Assembly (NCBI GenBank): GCA_964403175.1 | Contig: CAYOFH010000015.1 | Coordinates: 1 to 36,927, forward strand | Source of the DNA: Marinilabilia sp964403175 | Lineage (GTDB): Bacteria; Bacteroidota; Bacteroidia; Bacteroidales; Marinilabiliaceae | Length of the DNA stretch: 36,927 bases | Direction: 5' to 3' | In this document: one piece after another, positions 1 to 7,749 of the stretch | Numbering within the stretch: the stretch's first letter is position 1 | Layout of the letters: each line of letters opens with the position of its first letter | Notes under the pieces: model-generated | Seen by the model: the letters and a program-made list of their open reading frames with translations, nothing else | What the model was told of the DNA's origin: nothing | The model's database searches: none | Program-made: the position numbers and the translations under genes

Positions 1-493
1 CATGGGCAGCGGCAAAAGTACTTTTGGACGCCTGCTGGCCCGTGAAATCAATTTCGAATTTCTCGATCTGGACAAATACATTGAGGATCAGGAAAAAATG
101 AGCATTTCGGAGATCTTTTCCCGGTATGGAGAAGAAAAATTCCGGGAATTAGAACGTCAGGCGGTTCATGAAAGCACAAATTTCGGAAAGACCGTGATTG
201 CCACAGGAGGAGGTGCCCCCTGCCGTTTCGATAATATGGAGATTATGAACAGTCACGGACTCACCATCTATCTCAGGGTTTCACCATCCGAATTGGCAGA
301 ACGTTTGATGCCTGGAAGGGAACACCGCCCTCTGATTGCCGGGAAGAATAAAGAAAAACTGCTGGAATATATCACCGGTACTCTTAAACAAAGAGCTCCC
401 TGGTACGAAAAATCAACTTTGACCGTCGACACCACAGGTTTGACGCCCGAAACTTCTGTAAGAATTGTATTGGAAGCGCTGCAGTTAGAATAA
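1..493 (+). CDS. aroK: Shikimate kinase, 5'-truncated by the window edge
   Basis: Shikimate kinase phosphorylates shikimate at the 3-hydroxyl with ATP in the cytoplasmic chorismate pathway. The visible 163 residues begin inside the P-loop (MGSGKST); family members usually start about 8-10 residues earlier, and the base at position 1 would end a preceding codon, so the true start lies outside the window. Visible motifs are the Walker A lysine, the LDLD shikimate-contact segment (residues 21-24), Arg48 in KFRELE, the GGG shikimate loop (69-71), the LID arginine in REHRPLI (109) and RAPWYE near 131. Everything expected of an active enzyme is present. The stop is TAA at 491-493. The next gene is 213 bases away with its own promoter-like element, so co-transcription is not required. 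The identification is confident. Confidence 0.95.
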   Translation, partial: MGSGKSTFGRLLAREINFEFLDLDKYIEDQEKMSISEIFSRYGEEKFRELERQAVHESTNFGKTVIATGGGAPCRFDNMEIMNSHGLTIYLRVSPSELAERLMPGREHRPLIAGKNKEKLLEYITGTLKQRAPWYEKSTLTVDTTGLTPETSVRIVLEALQLE

Positions 494-679
494 AGCTAAT
501 GAATCTCACGGAAATGTCACCCTGCCCGGGCTTATTGATTTTTTAAATATGTATTTCTCATTTATTGGTGTCCGATAAAAAAAGATTTCCGCAGACAATC
601 GCAGGACGTTTGATCCCTTAAAAATGCTGTTTTAACCAATTATTAACCTGCCTGCTACATCCGGTTGACAGGATTCTTG

Positions 680-687
680 TACTTTTG
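680..687 (+). promoter_or_regulatory. Bacteroidota-type -7 promoter element upstream of the patatin gene
   Basis: The octamer TACTTTTG matches the Bacteroidota -7 consensus TAnnTTTG exactly and lies 19 bases upstream of the ATG at 707. No good -33 TTTG is visible at the usual distance, so the call rests on the -7 element and its position. A short leader of about 13 bases is implied. Confidence 0.45.
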
Positions 688-706
688 TATAAAACGGCTG
701 GTCGTC

Positions 707-2971
707 ATGCAAAAAACACCACTATTCATATTTCTTTTTTTTCTGTTCGGGATATTTCAAGTTCAGGCGCAGGAAGAGCGCGAGCGTCCAAAGGTTGGGC
801 TGGTACTCAGTGGCGGGGGGGCAAAAGGACTGGCTCATATCGGAGTATTGAAAGTGTTGGAAGAAGAAGGAATTATTCCCGATTACATTACGGGAACCAG
901 TATGGGTAGCATCATTGGAGGACTTTATGCCATCGGGTACAATGCCGAAGAACTGGATTCCATTGTAAATAGTGTTTCATGGTCTGAATTATTGTCCGAC
1001 CAGATTCCCCTTTCGTCAGTATCTCCTCAGGAAAAAGAAGATTACAACCGCTACCAGGCCGCGTTTAACATTACCAAGGACGGCCTGGAAATTCCTTCCG
1101 GCCTTATCCGCGGCCAGAAAATAAGTGAACTTATATCAAGGCTGACCTGGCATATTTCAGATACTGAAACATTTGATGATTTCCCCATTCCCTTCCAATG
1201 TGTGGCTGCCGACCTGATCAGTGGTAATCAATATGTATTTGACCGGGGAAACCTCACAACAGCACTCCGGGCCAGCATGTCTATTCCGTCCGTTTTTGTA
1301 CCCGTCCAGCTGGATTCTATGTTGCTTGTAGATGGAGGAATTCTTAATAATTTCCCGGTTTCCCTGTGCCATAAGATGGGTGCCGATATCATTATCGGAA
1401 TATATGTAGGCTATCAAAACAAACCCGAAAGCAGAGATCCTCAAACTCTGCCCGAAATCCTTATGGCTTCAGCCACCATTGGTGGAAACCTGTCCTTACA
1501 GGGTGAGATAAAAAGAACAGATCTGTTCATTTCACCTCCTCTGGAACAATTCAATACAGCAAGTTTCTCCGACACCCGGAAAATTATTAGTATTGGAGAA
1601 GAAGCAGCCAGAAAAAAAATTGATGAACTGCGTGACCTGAAAAGAGACAAAGGTATTAGGTCCCAGCCTCTGCTGAATATTGATAAGGAAGTGAACCGGG
1701 AAAAGCTTGTTTCCAGAATTCAAATTAACGGGCAAAAGACCACCACCCCACAATTCCTGCTTGGAAATATGGGAATTCAAACCGGTGATACCATTACCAG
1801 CAAAAAAATACGCTATGGCATCGAACGTGCCATGGGCACCCGGTATTTCGAAAATATTACCTATCATCTCTACTCGGTTGAAAACGGTAATCTGTTGGTT
1901 TTAAATGTGGAAGAAAGCAATCCGGCCAAAATAAAACTCTCATTGCACTACGATAATGAATACAAGGCAGGGTTACTGGCCAATTTAACCATCCGCAACC
2001 TTTTCGGAAATTCATCACGAACCTCTTTTACCACCGATATTTCGGAAACTCCAAGATTCAATACTAGTCACCTCAACTACATGGGGAACAACCAGGTGGC
2101 CGCCGCAAAGATTGCTGCTACTTATGAGAATAATAACCTTCCTGTGTATCTGGGAAACGGCTCTCAATACGGAAACTTTAAGCAACAATACTCCTATGTT
2201 CAGGCAGGAATCCTGACCACCCTGGGAACCTACTGGCAAATGGAGGCGTTTGTGCGCTATACCCATTCAACCCTTCAAAACAAAAGCGGATTCTCAGACA
2301 TTTTTTATGCAGGAGTTGAACATTTTGGCAATACATTTCTATCTTCCCGGTTCGACTTTTCCTACAGCTCTCTAAACCGCAGGTATTTCCCTGTCAAGGG
2401 CTCCAATATCAATTTATTTTACCGTTTCAACATTGCTGGAAGCGAACTTTACAAAGGAAATCCCAACAGTAAAGAAATGATTGCTCCGATTACTAATATT
2501 CCCAACTCCCAATATTTTACCGTTGGAGGAACCTGGAACAAATATTTCCCGGTGAGCAGACGATTCACTCCGGGAATCAGGCTCTCCGGACAACTTACCA
2601 ATAAAGAGATTCCGCTTCTGGATCACACCTTTATTGGCGGACTTCCCTTTAACAACCGTAGCAACGAAGTTCACTTTATCGGCTATTCTTTTCGCGAAAA
2701 ACTGGCAGAGGATTTTGCCCTTGCTGAAATAGACCTGCGCTACCGGATATTAAACCAGATACACATCAATGCCAAAGGAGGGATACTTTTTTCCTCCACT
2801 AATCTTCCTGAACGGATTGAACCTATTGGCCTGGATAAAACAGACCGCGTGTACGGCTACGGTCTGATGCTGGCCTACGACAGTTTTCTGGGGCCTCTGC
2901 AAGTTGGTGCCGGTGGCAACAACACCGACAACCGGCTAAGATGGTACTTTAATTTTGGATTTAATTTTTAA
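707..2971 (+). CDS. Patatin-like phospholipase with POTRA and outer-membrane beta-barrel (PlpD-like)
   Basis: This 754-residue protein combines a patatin lipase with an Omp85-type barrel, the layout of type Vd autotransporters such as PlpD. A signal peptide (residues 1-21, ending VQAQ) is followed by the oxyanion loop GGGAKG (about 36-41), the nucleophile elbow GTSMG with Ser65, and the DGG aspartate at 209. A POTRA-like segment starts near residue 333 (SRIQINGQK), and a barrel of roughly 340 residues ends in FNFGFNF, with the terminal Phe of outer membrane proteins. The ATG at 707 is preferred over an in-frame TTG at 665 because it starts a clean signal peptide and follows the promoter-like element. 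The likely role is phospholipid hydrolysis at the cell envelope. The substrate, and whether the lipase domain is surface-exposed, cannot be read from sequence. Confidence 0.92.
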   Translation: MQKTPLFIFLFFLFGIFQVQAQEERERPKVGLVLSGGGAKGLAHIGVLKVLEEEGIIPDYITGTSMGSIIGGLYAIGYNAEELDSIVNSVSWSELLSDQIPLSSVSPQEKEDYNRYQAAFNITKDGLEIPSGLIRGQKISELISRLTWHISDTETFDDFPIPFQCVAADLISGNQYVFDRGNLTTALRASMSIPSVFVPVQLDSMLLVDGGILNNFPVSLCHKMGADIIIGIYVGYQNKPESRDPQTLPEILMASATIGGNLSLQGEIKRTDLFISPPLEQFNTASFSDTRKIISIGEEAARKKIDELRDLKRDKGIRSQPLLNIDKEVNREKLVSRIQINGQKTTTPQFLLGNMGIQTGDTITSKKIRYGIERAMGTRYFENITYHLYSVENGNLLVLNVEESNPAKIKLSLHYDNEYKAGLLANLTIRNLFGNSSRTSFTTDISETPRFNTSHLNYMGNNQVAAAKIAATYENNNLPVYLGNGSQYGNFKQQYSYVQAGILTTLGTYWQMEAFVRYTHSTLQNKSGFSDIFYAGVEHFGNTFLSSRFDFSYSSLNRRYFPVKGSNINLFYRFNIAGSELYKGNPNSKEMIAPITNIPNSQYFTVGGTWNKYFPVSRRFTPGIRLSGQLTNKEIPLLDHTFIGGLPFNNRSNEVHFIGYSFREKLAEDFALAEIDLRYRILNQIHINAKGGILFSSTNLPERIEPIGLDKTDRVYGYGLMLAYDSFLGPLQVGAGGNNTDNRLRWYFNFGFNF

Positions 2972-3334
2972 TGCTGTTGTTAAACCTGATTTATTCACAT
3001 ATTTACCGGTTACAATGTCCAGCCATCTGTGAAGGAAAAGTGTTCCCATCTAATACAACTTGAAAATAGTTCACCCCGGAGTTGCAAGGAAAAAGCACAA
3101 GAGACAATGGATTTATGAAAAATCACAACACATAATTAACCAACAGCCATTTTTAATTAACTACTAACAAAAAAAAACCGCTCACTCAATTTCGCCCCCC
3201 GCTCACTCATGATTTTAGGAATACTCTTCTTCTGCCATTACTTTCACATTGAATTACAACCCCGCCCTGTTTCAGACCATTTTTTCACCAAAAGACCCTG
3301 CCTTTGGTAATTAACCTTTCAACCAGGCAAAGAA
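2972..3334. other. Gene-free interval upstream of the AidA-like gene, with an 11-bp direct repeat
   Basis: I see no convincing ORF or RNA gene here. The interval is AT-rich in its first half, with a run of A residues near 3168-3177, and carries two copies of CCGCTCACTCA (separate entry). A near-match to the -7 element, TGCCTTTG at 3299-3306 (7 of 8 consensus positions, TG in place of TA), lies 28 bases before the ATG at 3335 and could be its promoter. Confidence 0.6.
3178..3209. promoter_or_regulatory. Direct repeat CCGCTCACTCA x2 with 21-bp spacing (candidate regulator site)
   Basis: The 11-mer CCGCTCACTCA occurs at 3178-3188 and again, identical, at 3199-3209. The start-to-start distance is 21 bp, two helical turns, so both copies face the same side of DNA. 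LytTR regulators characteristically bind paired direct repeats with about this spacing, and a LytTR regulator is encoded about 1 kb downstream. The site lies 126-157 bases before the AidA-like start. The repeat is observed; the binding role is inference. Confidence 0.4.
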
Positions 3335-3934
3335 ATGAGCAATGTAATTGGCATGTTGGTGCTGGTAGATTCTGCCGCACTGATAAAAGACCGTAGGATA
3401 CAGGAAATGATTGAATCCGCCTCAATAATCGAAGATATTCCTGTTTTTACCCTTAAAGAGGAAGATGATTTTTCTTCGTACATCTACATGATGGCAGACC
3501 GTCGTCATGTGGTGGATGGTCAGGGAACCAACAACCTGATCGTAAAGGCGGCACCCGGTGATGAGCTGCGATGGTGGGAAGCCAATATTTACCATAACTC
3601 ACCGTTCGACATAATGATCAAGGAAGTCTCTCCCGCAGCCAGTGATAAGTTAGACTGGCAGGAAGTATTTCATTATACGCCGGTCCTGCATCCCGATATT
3701 GAAAAAGAAAATCCGTCCACCATAGGACTATTTGGAAAAGATTTGTTCTGGGCCGCTGCATTTGCCGATTTCAGATATCAAACGCAAATAAAAGAAAACA
3801 CCCCTTTAAGTGAACCTAATATAGACCTGAATTATCACATAGATCTTCAGATTATGGATAAGTCGCATCCTGAGGAAAAGCCTGTCTGCATCTTCAGATG
3901 GTTCCCAAAAATACAACTTCAGGAAGCGTCTTAA
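3335..3934 (+). CDS. AidA/PixA family inclusion-body protein
   Basis: This 199-residue protein resembles the AidA/PixA inclusion-body family (PixA forms cytoplasmic crystalline inclusions in Xenorhabdus; AidA is quorum-regulated in Burkholderia and Ralstonia). The resemblance lies in the N-terminal NVIGMLVLVDSAALI strand, the YIYMMAD/VVDGQGTNNL segment (about residues 50-67) and the following IVKAAPGDELRWW block (about 68-80), which matches the family pattern of a conserved Gly-Asp then Arg-Trp. There is no signal peptide or membrane segment, so it should be cytosolic. It is monocistronic, converges with the LytTR/kinase operon and is followed by a hairpin at 3970-4005. The biochemical role of the family is unknown. 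The family call is from recognition of the sequence pattern only. Confidence 0.65.
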   Translation: MSNVIGMLVLVDSAALIKDRRIQEMIESASIIEDIPVFTLKEEDDFSSYIYMMADRRHVVDGQGTNNLIVKAAPGDELRWWEANIYHNSPFDIMIKEVSPAASDKLDWQEVFHYTPVLHPDIEKENPSTIGLFGKDLFWAAAFADFRYQTQIKENTPLSEPNIDLNYHIDLQIMDKSHPEEKPVCIFRWFPKIQLQEAS

Positions 3935-3969
3935 CCAAACTCTCTCTATCTCAGTTTGTCTGGAAGAAA

Positions 3970-4005
3970 GACCTGTCAGCTGCTCTGGTCAAGCGCTGGC
4001 AGGTC
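3970..4005. repeat. Inverted repeat/hairpin after the AidA-like gene
   Basis: GACCTGTCAGC (3970-3980) and GCTGGCAGGTC (3995-4005) are complementary over 11 positions with one G-U type pair and a 14-base loop. It lies 36 bases beyond the AidA-like stop. No U-rich tract follows on either strand, so a REP-like palindrome is more likely than an intrinsic terminator. Confidence 0.55.
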
Positions 4006-4104
4006 ACTTCTACAATATCTTCTTTACTTTATCTTCATAAATCTTGATCTTCCTGAAAATCTATCAAATCAGGCTGTCCAAAAAGTCATGAATTTCAAGT
4101 CTTT

Positions 4105-4160
4105 TGTTATTCTGAACATAGTGAAGAATCTTTCTATCAAGTATCTTCATGATCTCAGAA
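4105..4160. repeat. Dispersed REP-like palindrome, copy 1
   Basis: The arm at 4105-4132 (TGTTATTCTGA ... GAAGAATCTT) is followed by a decayed opposite arm at 4142-4160 (ATCTTCA ... CTCAGAATG). The first arm matches, in reverse orientation, the arm at 9428-9454, so the same element occurs twice in this window. It sits in the convergent gap between the AidA-like and LytTR genes. Confidence 0.7.
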
Positions 4161-4182
4161 TGCTCAGGTTACAAATATAATT

Positions 4183-4941
4183 CTATATTACCCTAAAATG
4201 CCTGAAAACCTTCTCTTGTGCTGACCGTGTAACAGGAATTTTTTGATTGTCCATAAAAAGTGTATTGCCTTCAAAACCGGTTACATTGGAGAGATTTACA
4301 ATAAATGAGCGGTGTACCCGCATGAACTCTTTGGATGGAAGTTTTTCTTCGAAGTTTTTCAACACCACAGAGTAGGTGTATTTCTCGGTTTTTGTGTGGA
4401 TGGTGGTATAGTTGCTCTCTGCTTCGAGCCAAAGGATGTCATTAAAATTTACTTTATGATAGCTGGTGCTTTTCCTCAAAAAGAGACAACCGGGCATTTT
4501 CAATACATACTCTTGATTCGCATTAGTAGATTCATTATAGTCGTCACACTCCTTCCTGTTTTCACCATAAAAATTCCGCAAGGCCATATCTACCGATACT
4601 TTAACCTGCCGGTCGTTGAAAGGCTTTAGCAGATATGCCGCAGGGTTTACCTGGCTGGCCATCTCCACCACCTCATGATTGGCCAGCGATGTGAGGAATA
4701 CAAAAGGAATGTGAAACCGTTCGTTGACAACGCGTCCAAGATCGATTCCGGTTTTGGTTCCCCTCAGGTTCACATCCACCAGCATAATATCCACCTTGTT
4801 TTCATCAAGCCAGGCGATCGCTTCCTCTACGTTGTCGATTTTTTCTGCCACCTCATACCCCATGTCCTCCAGGCGCATGGCGATATCTTCGGCGATCATA
4901 AATTCATCTTCAACAATAAGAATACTAATCTTGTTGCTCAT
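4183..4941 (-). CDS. LytTR-family response regulator
   Basis: This 252-residue protein has an N-terminal receiver and a C-terminal LytTR DNA-binding domain. The receiver shows the acidic pair Glu11/Asp12 (VEDE), the phosphoacceptor Asp56 (LVDVNL), Thr84 (FLTS) and Lys106 (LLKPF), so phosphorylation should work. The LytTR domain runs from about 150 to 250, with the typical DILWLEAESNYTTIH and EFMRVHRSFIVNL segments. LytTR proteins are transcription factors binding paired direct repeats. The ATG at 4941 is 3 bases past the stop of the sensor kinase, so the pair is co-transcribed. Targets are not encoded in the sequence. The adjacent AidA-like gene, with a 21-bp-spaced direct repeat upstream, is a candidate. 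Confidence 0.95.
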   Translation of the reverse strand: MSNKISILIVEDEFMIAEDIAMRLEDMGYEVAEKIDNVEEAIAWLDENKVDIMLVDVNLRGTKTGIDLGRVVNERFHIPFVFLTSLANHEVVEMASQVNPAAYLLKPFNDRQVKVSVDMALRNFYGENRKECDDYNESTNANQEYVLKMPGCLFLRKSTSYHKVNFNDILWLEAESNYTTIHTKTEKYTYSVVLKNFEEKLPSKEFMRVHRSFIVNLSNVTGFEGNTLFMDNQKIPVTRSAQEKVFRHFRVI

Positions 4942-4944
4942 GCA

Positions 4945-6819
4945 TTAAGTCTGTAGTTTGTCTGAACTCATCGATAGCTCCCACCGGCAACCATGGTCAT
5001 TGGTCTGGGTCAGTTCGCCCTGCAACTGCCTGATGAGAGAGTGAACCAGCTTCATTCCCATGGAGCGACTTTTTCTAAAATCGAAACCTTCGGGAATTCC
5101 CGGCCCGTTATCGCCTATTATCAACCGCAATTTATCATTTTCTTCTTTAAGTGCCACGTCAATACGCAATTTGCTTTCGCCCGATGCATATTTCAATGAG
5201 TTGGTCAGTAGTTCATTGATGATTATTCCCAGCGGGATGGCCAGATCGATGTATAGCCTGGCAGTGGAAAGATCTAAATGTAAGTCCACCTCTTTGCCGA
5301 AACTATAAACCAGGTTATCCACCAGTTCTTTAATGTAATCTGCTAGTCGAATGTGGGTATCCACATCTTCGCGATACAGTTTCTGGTGAATCAGCATCAG
5401 TGCATCGATGCGCCGACGGGCAGCCACCAGGGCATCGGCAGCCGGTTCACCCTTAAACTGGGCGGCCTGCAATGAGAACATGCTCGATACCATCTGCAGG
5501 TTGTTTTTCACCCGGTGGTTCAGCTCTTTCAGCAGCAGGGCTTTCTCTTGCTCACGCTTTTCAATAATGTCTTTCTGCTCGGCAACCTTTTTGTAGGCAC
5601 GCTTACGTAAAATTTGGAGCCGGTAAAGAACTGAAAGCAACACCAGCAGGATTAAAGCTCCGGCAGAAAGTACAATTACCGTTCGGCGTTTGCTTTGATG
5701 TTCCAGTTCCAGAATGCGAATGTTGGCATCTTTACGATCGAGCCAGTACTGACTCTCCAGTTGCTCTGTCTTACGAACGTTTTCGATATTCACCAGACTG
5801 TCGTGGTAAACTTCGTATTGTTTCCGCAGCTCCAGAGCATCGTGAAAGCGTCCGGTTTGCTCGTAAAACCGGGACAAATCTTTACTGATGTCCCGGATTT
5901 GTTCTTTTAGTTTTTCACGTTCTGACATTTGAAGGGCATCGCGCAACAGTCCCTCTCCCTGCTCCTTTTTCCCCTGCCGGATGTAAATCTGTGCCAGCTC
6001 TGACTGATAAACCGAGGTGGAGTAATAGTCGCCCATTTCACCCAGAATCTCCATCGCTGATTTCAGCATTTCAATAGCTTCTTCCTCTTTATTCTGGGTA
6101 GAATATACCATCCCCAGGTTTCCCCGGGCATAGCCTTTTACCATTTCAACATTATCATTATCTAACTTTTGATTTAGCTCCAGACACTCCTGAAACAAAA
6201 TGGCAGCACTGTCTGCGTTGCTATCCAATCGGTAAGTCTCTCCCAGGTTAATCATGGCCAGCACCACATTGGCGGTATCTTTGCGTTGCTGGAAGGTATT
6301 CAGGGCTTGGGATATGTACGGAATGGCTTTGGGATAATTTTTTTCTGCTGTAAAATGGCTGCCGATTTGGAGTTGCATTCCTGCAGTTTTCTCCGGAATA
6401 TTTAAATCATCATATATTTTAAGAGCTTTGAAAGAGGACTCAATTGACTTAGAGTAGTTTCCCAAATCTCTATAGGCAAGACTAATTTGTTCATAACAAT
6501 AACCTTCCAATTTCCTATTATTCTTTTTCTCTGAGAGTAATAATGCCTCTCTAGCAGTTTTCAACATTTCAACCGGGCTGCCTGAATAAGCATCTGAGAT
6601 TTTGATTAACAATCTAATTTTTTGATCATAATCTGATGTCGAACCTAAAAGGTTCCTTAAACTGTCTATTTCATTTTTATTGGAAGAGTTTTCCGCCGCT
6701 AACGGATAACATGTAAAAATGGATAGGAATAAATATACTCCTATCCAAGTCCTTTTTAATATCAGAAAGACAAGTAACATATTAAGAATTGTCCTATTAC
6801 AATGTTGATAGCAAAACAT
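4945..6819 (-). CDS. TPR-containing sensor histidine kinase (HisKA_2 type)
   Basis: This 624-residue kinase has an N-terminal export signal, periplasmic TPR helices (about residues 70-345), one transmembrane helix (about 380-400), a coiled stretch, a HisKA_2 domain with phosphoacceptor His435 in KELNHRVKNN, and an HATPase domain with an N-box near 536-545 (NELLTNSLKYA) and G1 box DNGPGIP (570-576). Both catalytic boxes are intact. The start at 6819 is 2 bases after the upstream stop, which suggests coupling. A second ATG at 6780 (Met14) would give a more standard signal peptide ending CYPLAA. The TPR region implies sensing of a protein or peptide in the periplasm; the signal is unknown. The partner is the LytTR regulator immediately downstream. 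Confidence 0.94.
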   Translation of the reverse strand: MFCYQHCNRTILNMLLVFLILKRTWIGVYLFLSIFTCYPLAAENSSNKNEIDSLRNLLGSTSDYDQKIRLLIKISDAYSGSPVEMLKTAREALLLSEKKNNRKLEGYCYEQISLAYRDLGNYSKSIESSFKALKIYDDLNIPEKTAGMQLQIGSHFTAEKNYPKAIPYISQALNTFQQRKDTANVVLAMINLGETYRLDSNADSAAILFQECLELNQKLDNDNVEMVKGYARGNLGMVYSTQNKEEEAIEMLKSAMEILGEMGDYYSTSVYQSELAQIYIRQGKKEQGEGLLRDALQMSEREKLKEQIRDISKDLSRFYEQTGRFHDALELRKQYEVYHDSLVNIENVRKTEQLESQYWLDRKDANIRILELEHQSKRRTVIVLSAGALILLVLLSVLYRLQILRKRAYKKVAEQKDIIEKREQEKALLLKELNHRVKNNLQMVSSMFSLQAAQFKGEPAADALVAARRRIDALMLIHQKLYREDVDTHIRLADYIKELVDNLVYSFGKEVDLHLDLSTARLYIDLAIPLGIIINELLTNSLKYASGESKLRIDVALKEENDKLRLIIGDNGPGIPEGFDFRKSRSMGMKLVHSLIRQLQGELTQTNDHGCRWELSMSSDKLQT

Positions 6820-6821
6820 GT

Positions 6822-7349
6822 TTAATCATCGGGATCCGTTTTATTCTTAATCAATGGATCAATCACCGCCATTTTATCCGCCCCCCCAATTTTAAAAAAT
6901 ATCAGATAAAAAATATTTTCTTTGAGTTTTACTTTTTCGGGTGTAAAAACAGAAAATTTGTCATCTTCCGTGGGCTTCACAATCAAATGGCCATCGAGAG
7001 TAGCTTCACACTTGGTGCGATCCAGATCGAATATTTCGGCCCACTCCTTCCTTTTCGTAATGGTAGGCGTAATCAAATCCATGTTGATTTCACCATTGAT
7101 TTCGCCGGTGGATCGGTCGAAAAGGGTAACCGGGTACTTTTTAGAATTGGAAACCAGCGTTACTACATACTCGGTATCGGCTTCCAACGGTAAAATTTTA
7201 TTGCCTTCCCATTTAATGTCGGGGGCATCAATTTTACAGAAATCATCGGCTACCAATGGTTTGGAGGCTGTTCCCCAAGTGGGGTCTTTTCCAAAAAAAT
7301 CAATCAAACCATCGGTATCAACAGTGACTTTAATTGTCTTTTTCTTCAT
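6822..7349 (-). CDS. Hypothetical protein, first gene of the kinase/LytTR operon
   Basis: This 175-residue protein is not one I recognise. It opens MKKKTIKVTVDTDGL, has no signal peptide or membrane helix, is rich in predicted beta-strand segments (alternating hydrophobic runs such as YVVTLV and IFYLIFF) and ends in an acidic tail KTDPDD. It is acidic overall and looks cytosolic. Its stop is 2 bases before the first possible start of the sensor kinase, so it is very likely co-transcribed with the kinase and LytTR regulator and may act in the same response. The start lies after a promoterless-looking AT-rich leader; I found no exact TAnnTTTG there. The gene is real by its length, spacing and operon fit. 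The function is unknown. Confidence 0.75.
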   Translation of the reverse strand: MKKKTIKVTVDTDGLIDFFGKDPTWGTASKPLVADDFCKIDAPDIKWEGNKILPLEADTEYVVTLVSNSKKYPVTLFDRSTGEINGEINMDLITPTITKRKEWAEIFDLDRTKCEATLDGHLIVKPTEDDKFSVFTPEKVKLKENIFYLIFFKIGGADKMAVIDPLIKNKTDPDD

Positions 7350-7533
7350 AATAATTAGTGTTAAGTTAGGTATAGTGTATTAATCGCCTGTGAATTTATC
7401 AAATAAATTATTAAAATAAAATTTTATAGAAAAAAAGCCACAACAGTGGTAACACCTTTTTTGTAGGGCGGCTCAGAGGTTAGTATATGAGGCAGAGTAC
7501 GGTTGGTTGGTCGTCAGAGACGACGGGTAATAA

Positions 7534-7557
7534 CCCCCTCGTGCGGAAACGAGGGGG
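7534..7557. repeat. Perfect GC-rich hairpin
   Basis: CCCCCTCG at 7534-7541 pairs perfectly with CGAGGGGG at 7550-7557 across the loop TGCGGAAA. No T-run follows, so it is not a standard terminator. It lies about 140 bases upstream of the promoter element of the purF paralogue. Confidence 0.7.
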
Positions 7558-7696
7558 AGGGAGATCTCATAGAAAAACTTCAAACTGTAACTCTCCGTCC
7601 GGCAATTGGAATTAATTGTAATGACACGATAAACTCATTCCAACATATTCACACAATTAAACCTGATAAACTACCTTTAGAACCGAACAATATTTC

Positions 7697-7704
7697 TATT
7701 TTTG
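7697..7704 (+). promoter_or_regulatory. Bacteroidota-type -7 promoter element of the purF paralogue
   Basis: TATTTTTG matches TAnnTTTG exactly, 45 bases before the ATG at 7750. A weak -33-like TTTA lies about 18 bases upstream (7675-7678). The implied leader is about 40 bases. Confidence 0.6.
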
Positions 7705-7749
7705 TGGCTTCCCGAAATCAATAATTGAAAATCATTAGAGCAATTTACA

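Larger units (their letters stand above)
7350..7749. other. 400-bp divergent intergenic region with two hairpins and the purF-paralogue promoter
   Basis: No gene is supported here. The interval between two divergent genes holds a perfect hairpin at 7510-7524 (GTCGTC/GACGAC, 3-base loop), a perfect GC-rich 8-bp hairpin at 7534-7557, and a promoter element at 7697-7704. The sequence around 7501-7560 is G-rich and unlike the AT-rich flanks. It faintly resembles 9185-9210 on the other side of the next gene (both contain TGGTCGT followed by GACGGG). Confidence 0.6.

Noticed and set aside
525..533. Terminator after aroK at the GCCCGGGC palindrome
   Set aside because: The palindrome has no loop, so it cannot form a stable hairpin, although a T-run follows.
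665..706. TTG start of the patatin gene at 665
   Set aside because: It would precede the promoter-like element and add 14 residues before a proper signal peptide.
4312..4956. Plus-strand open frames opposite the LytTR gene
   Set aside because: They are antisense shadows of a confidently identified coding sequence.
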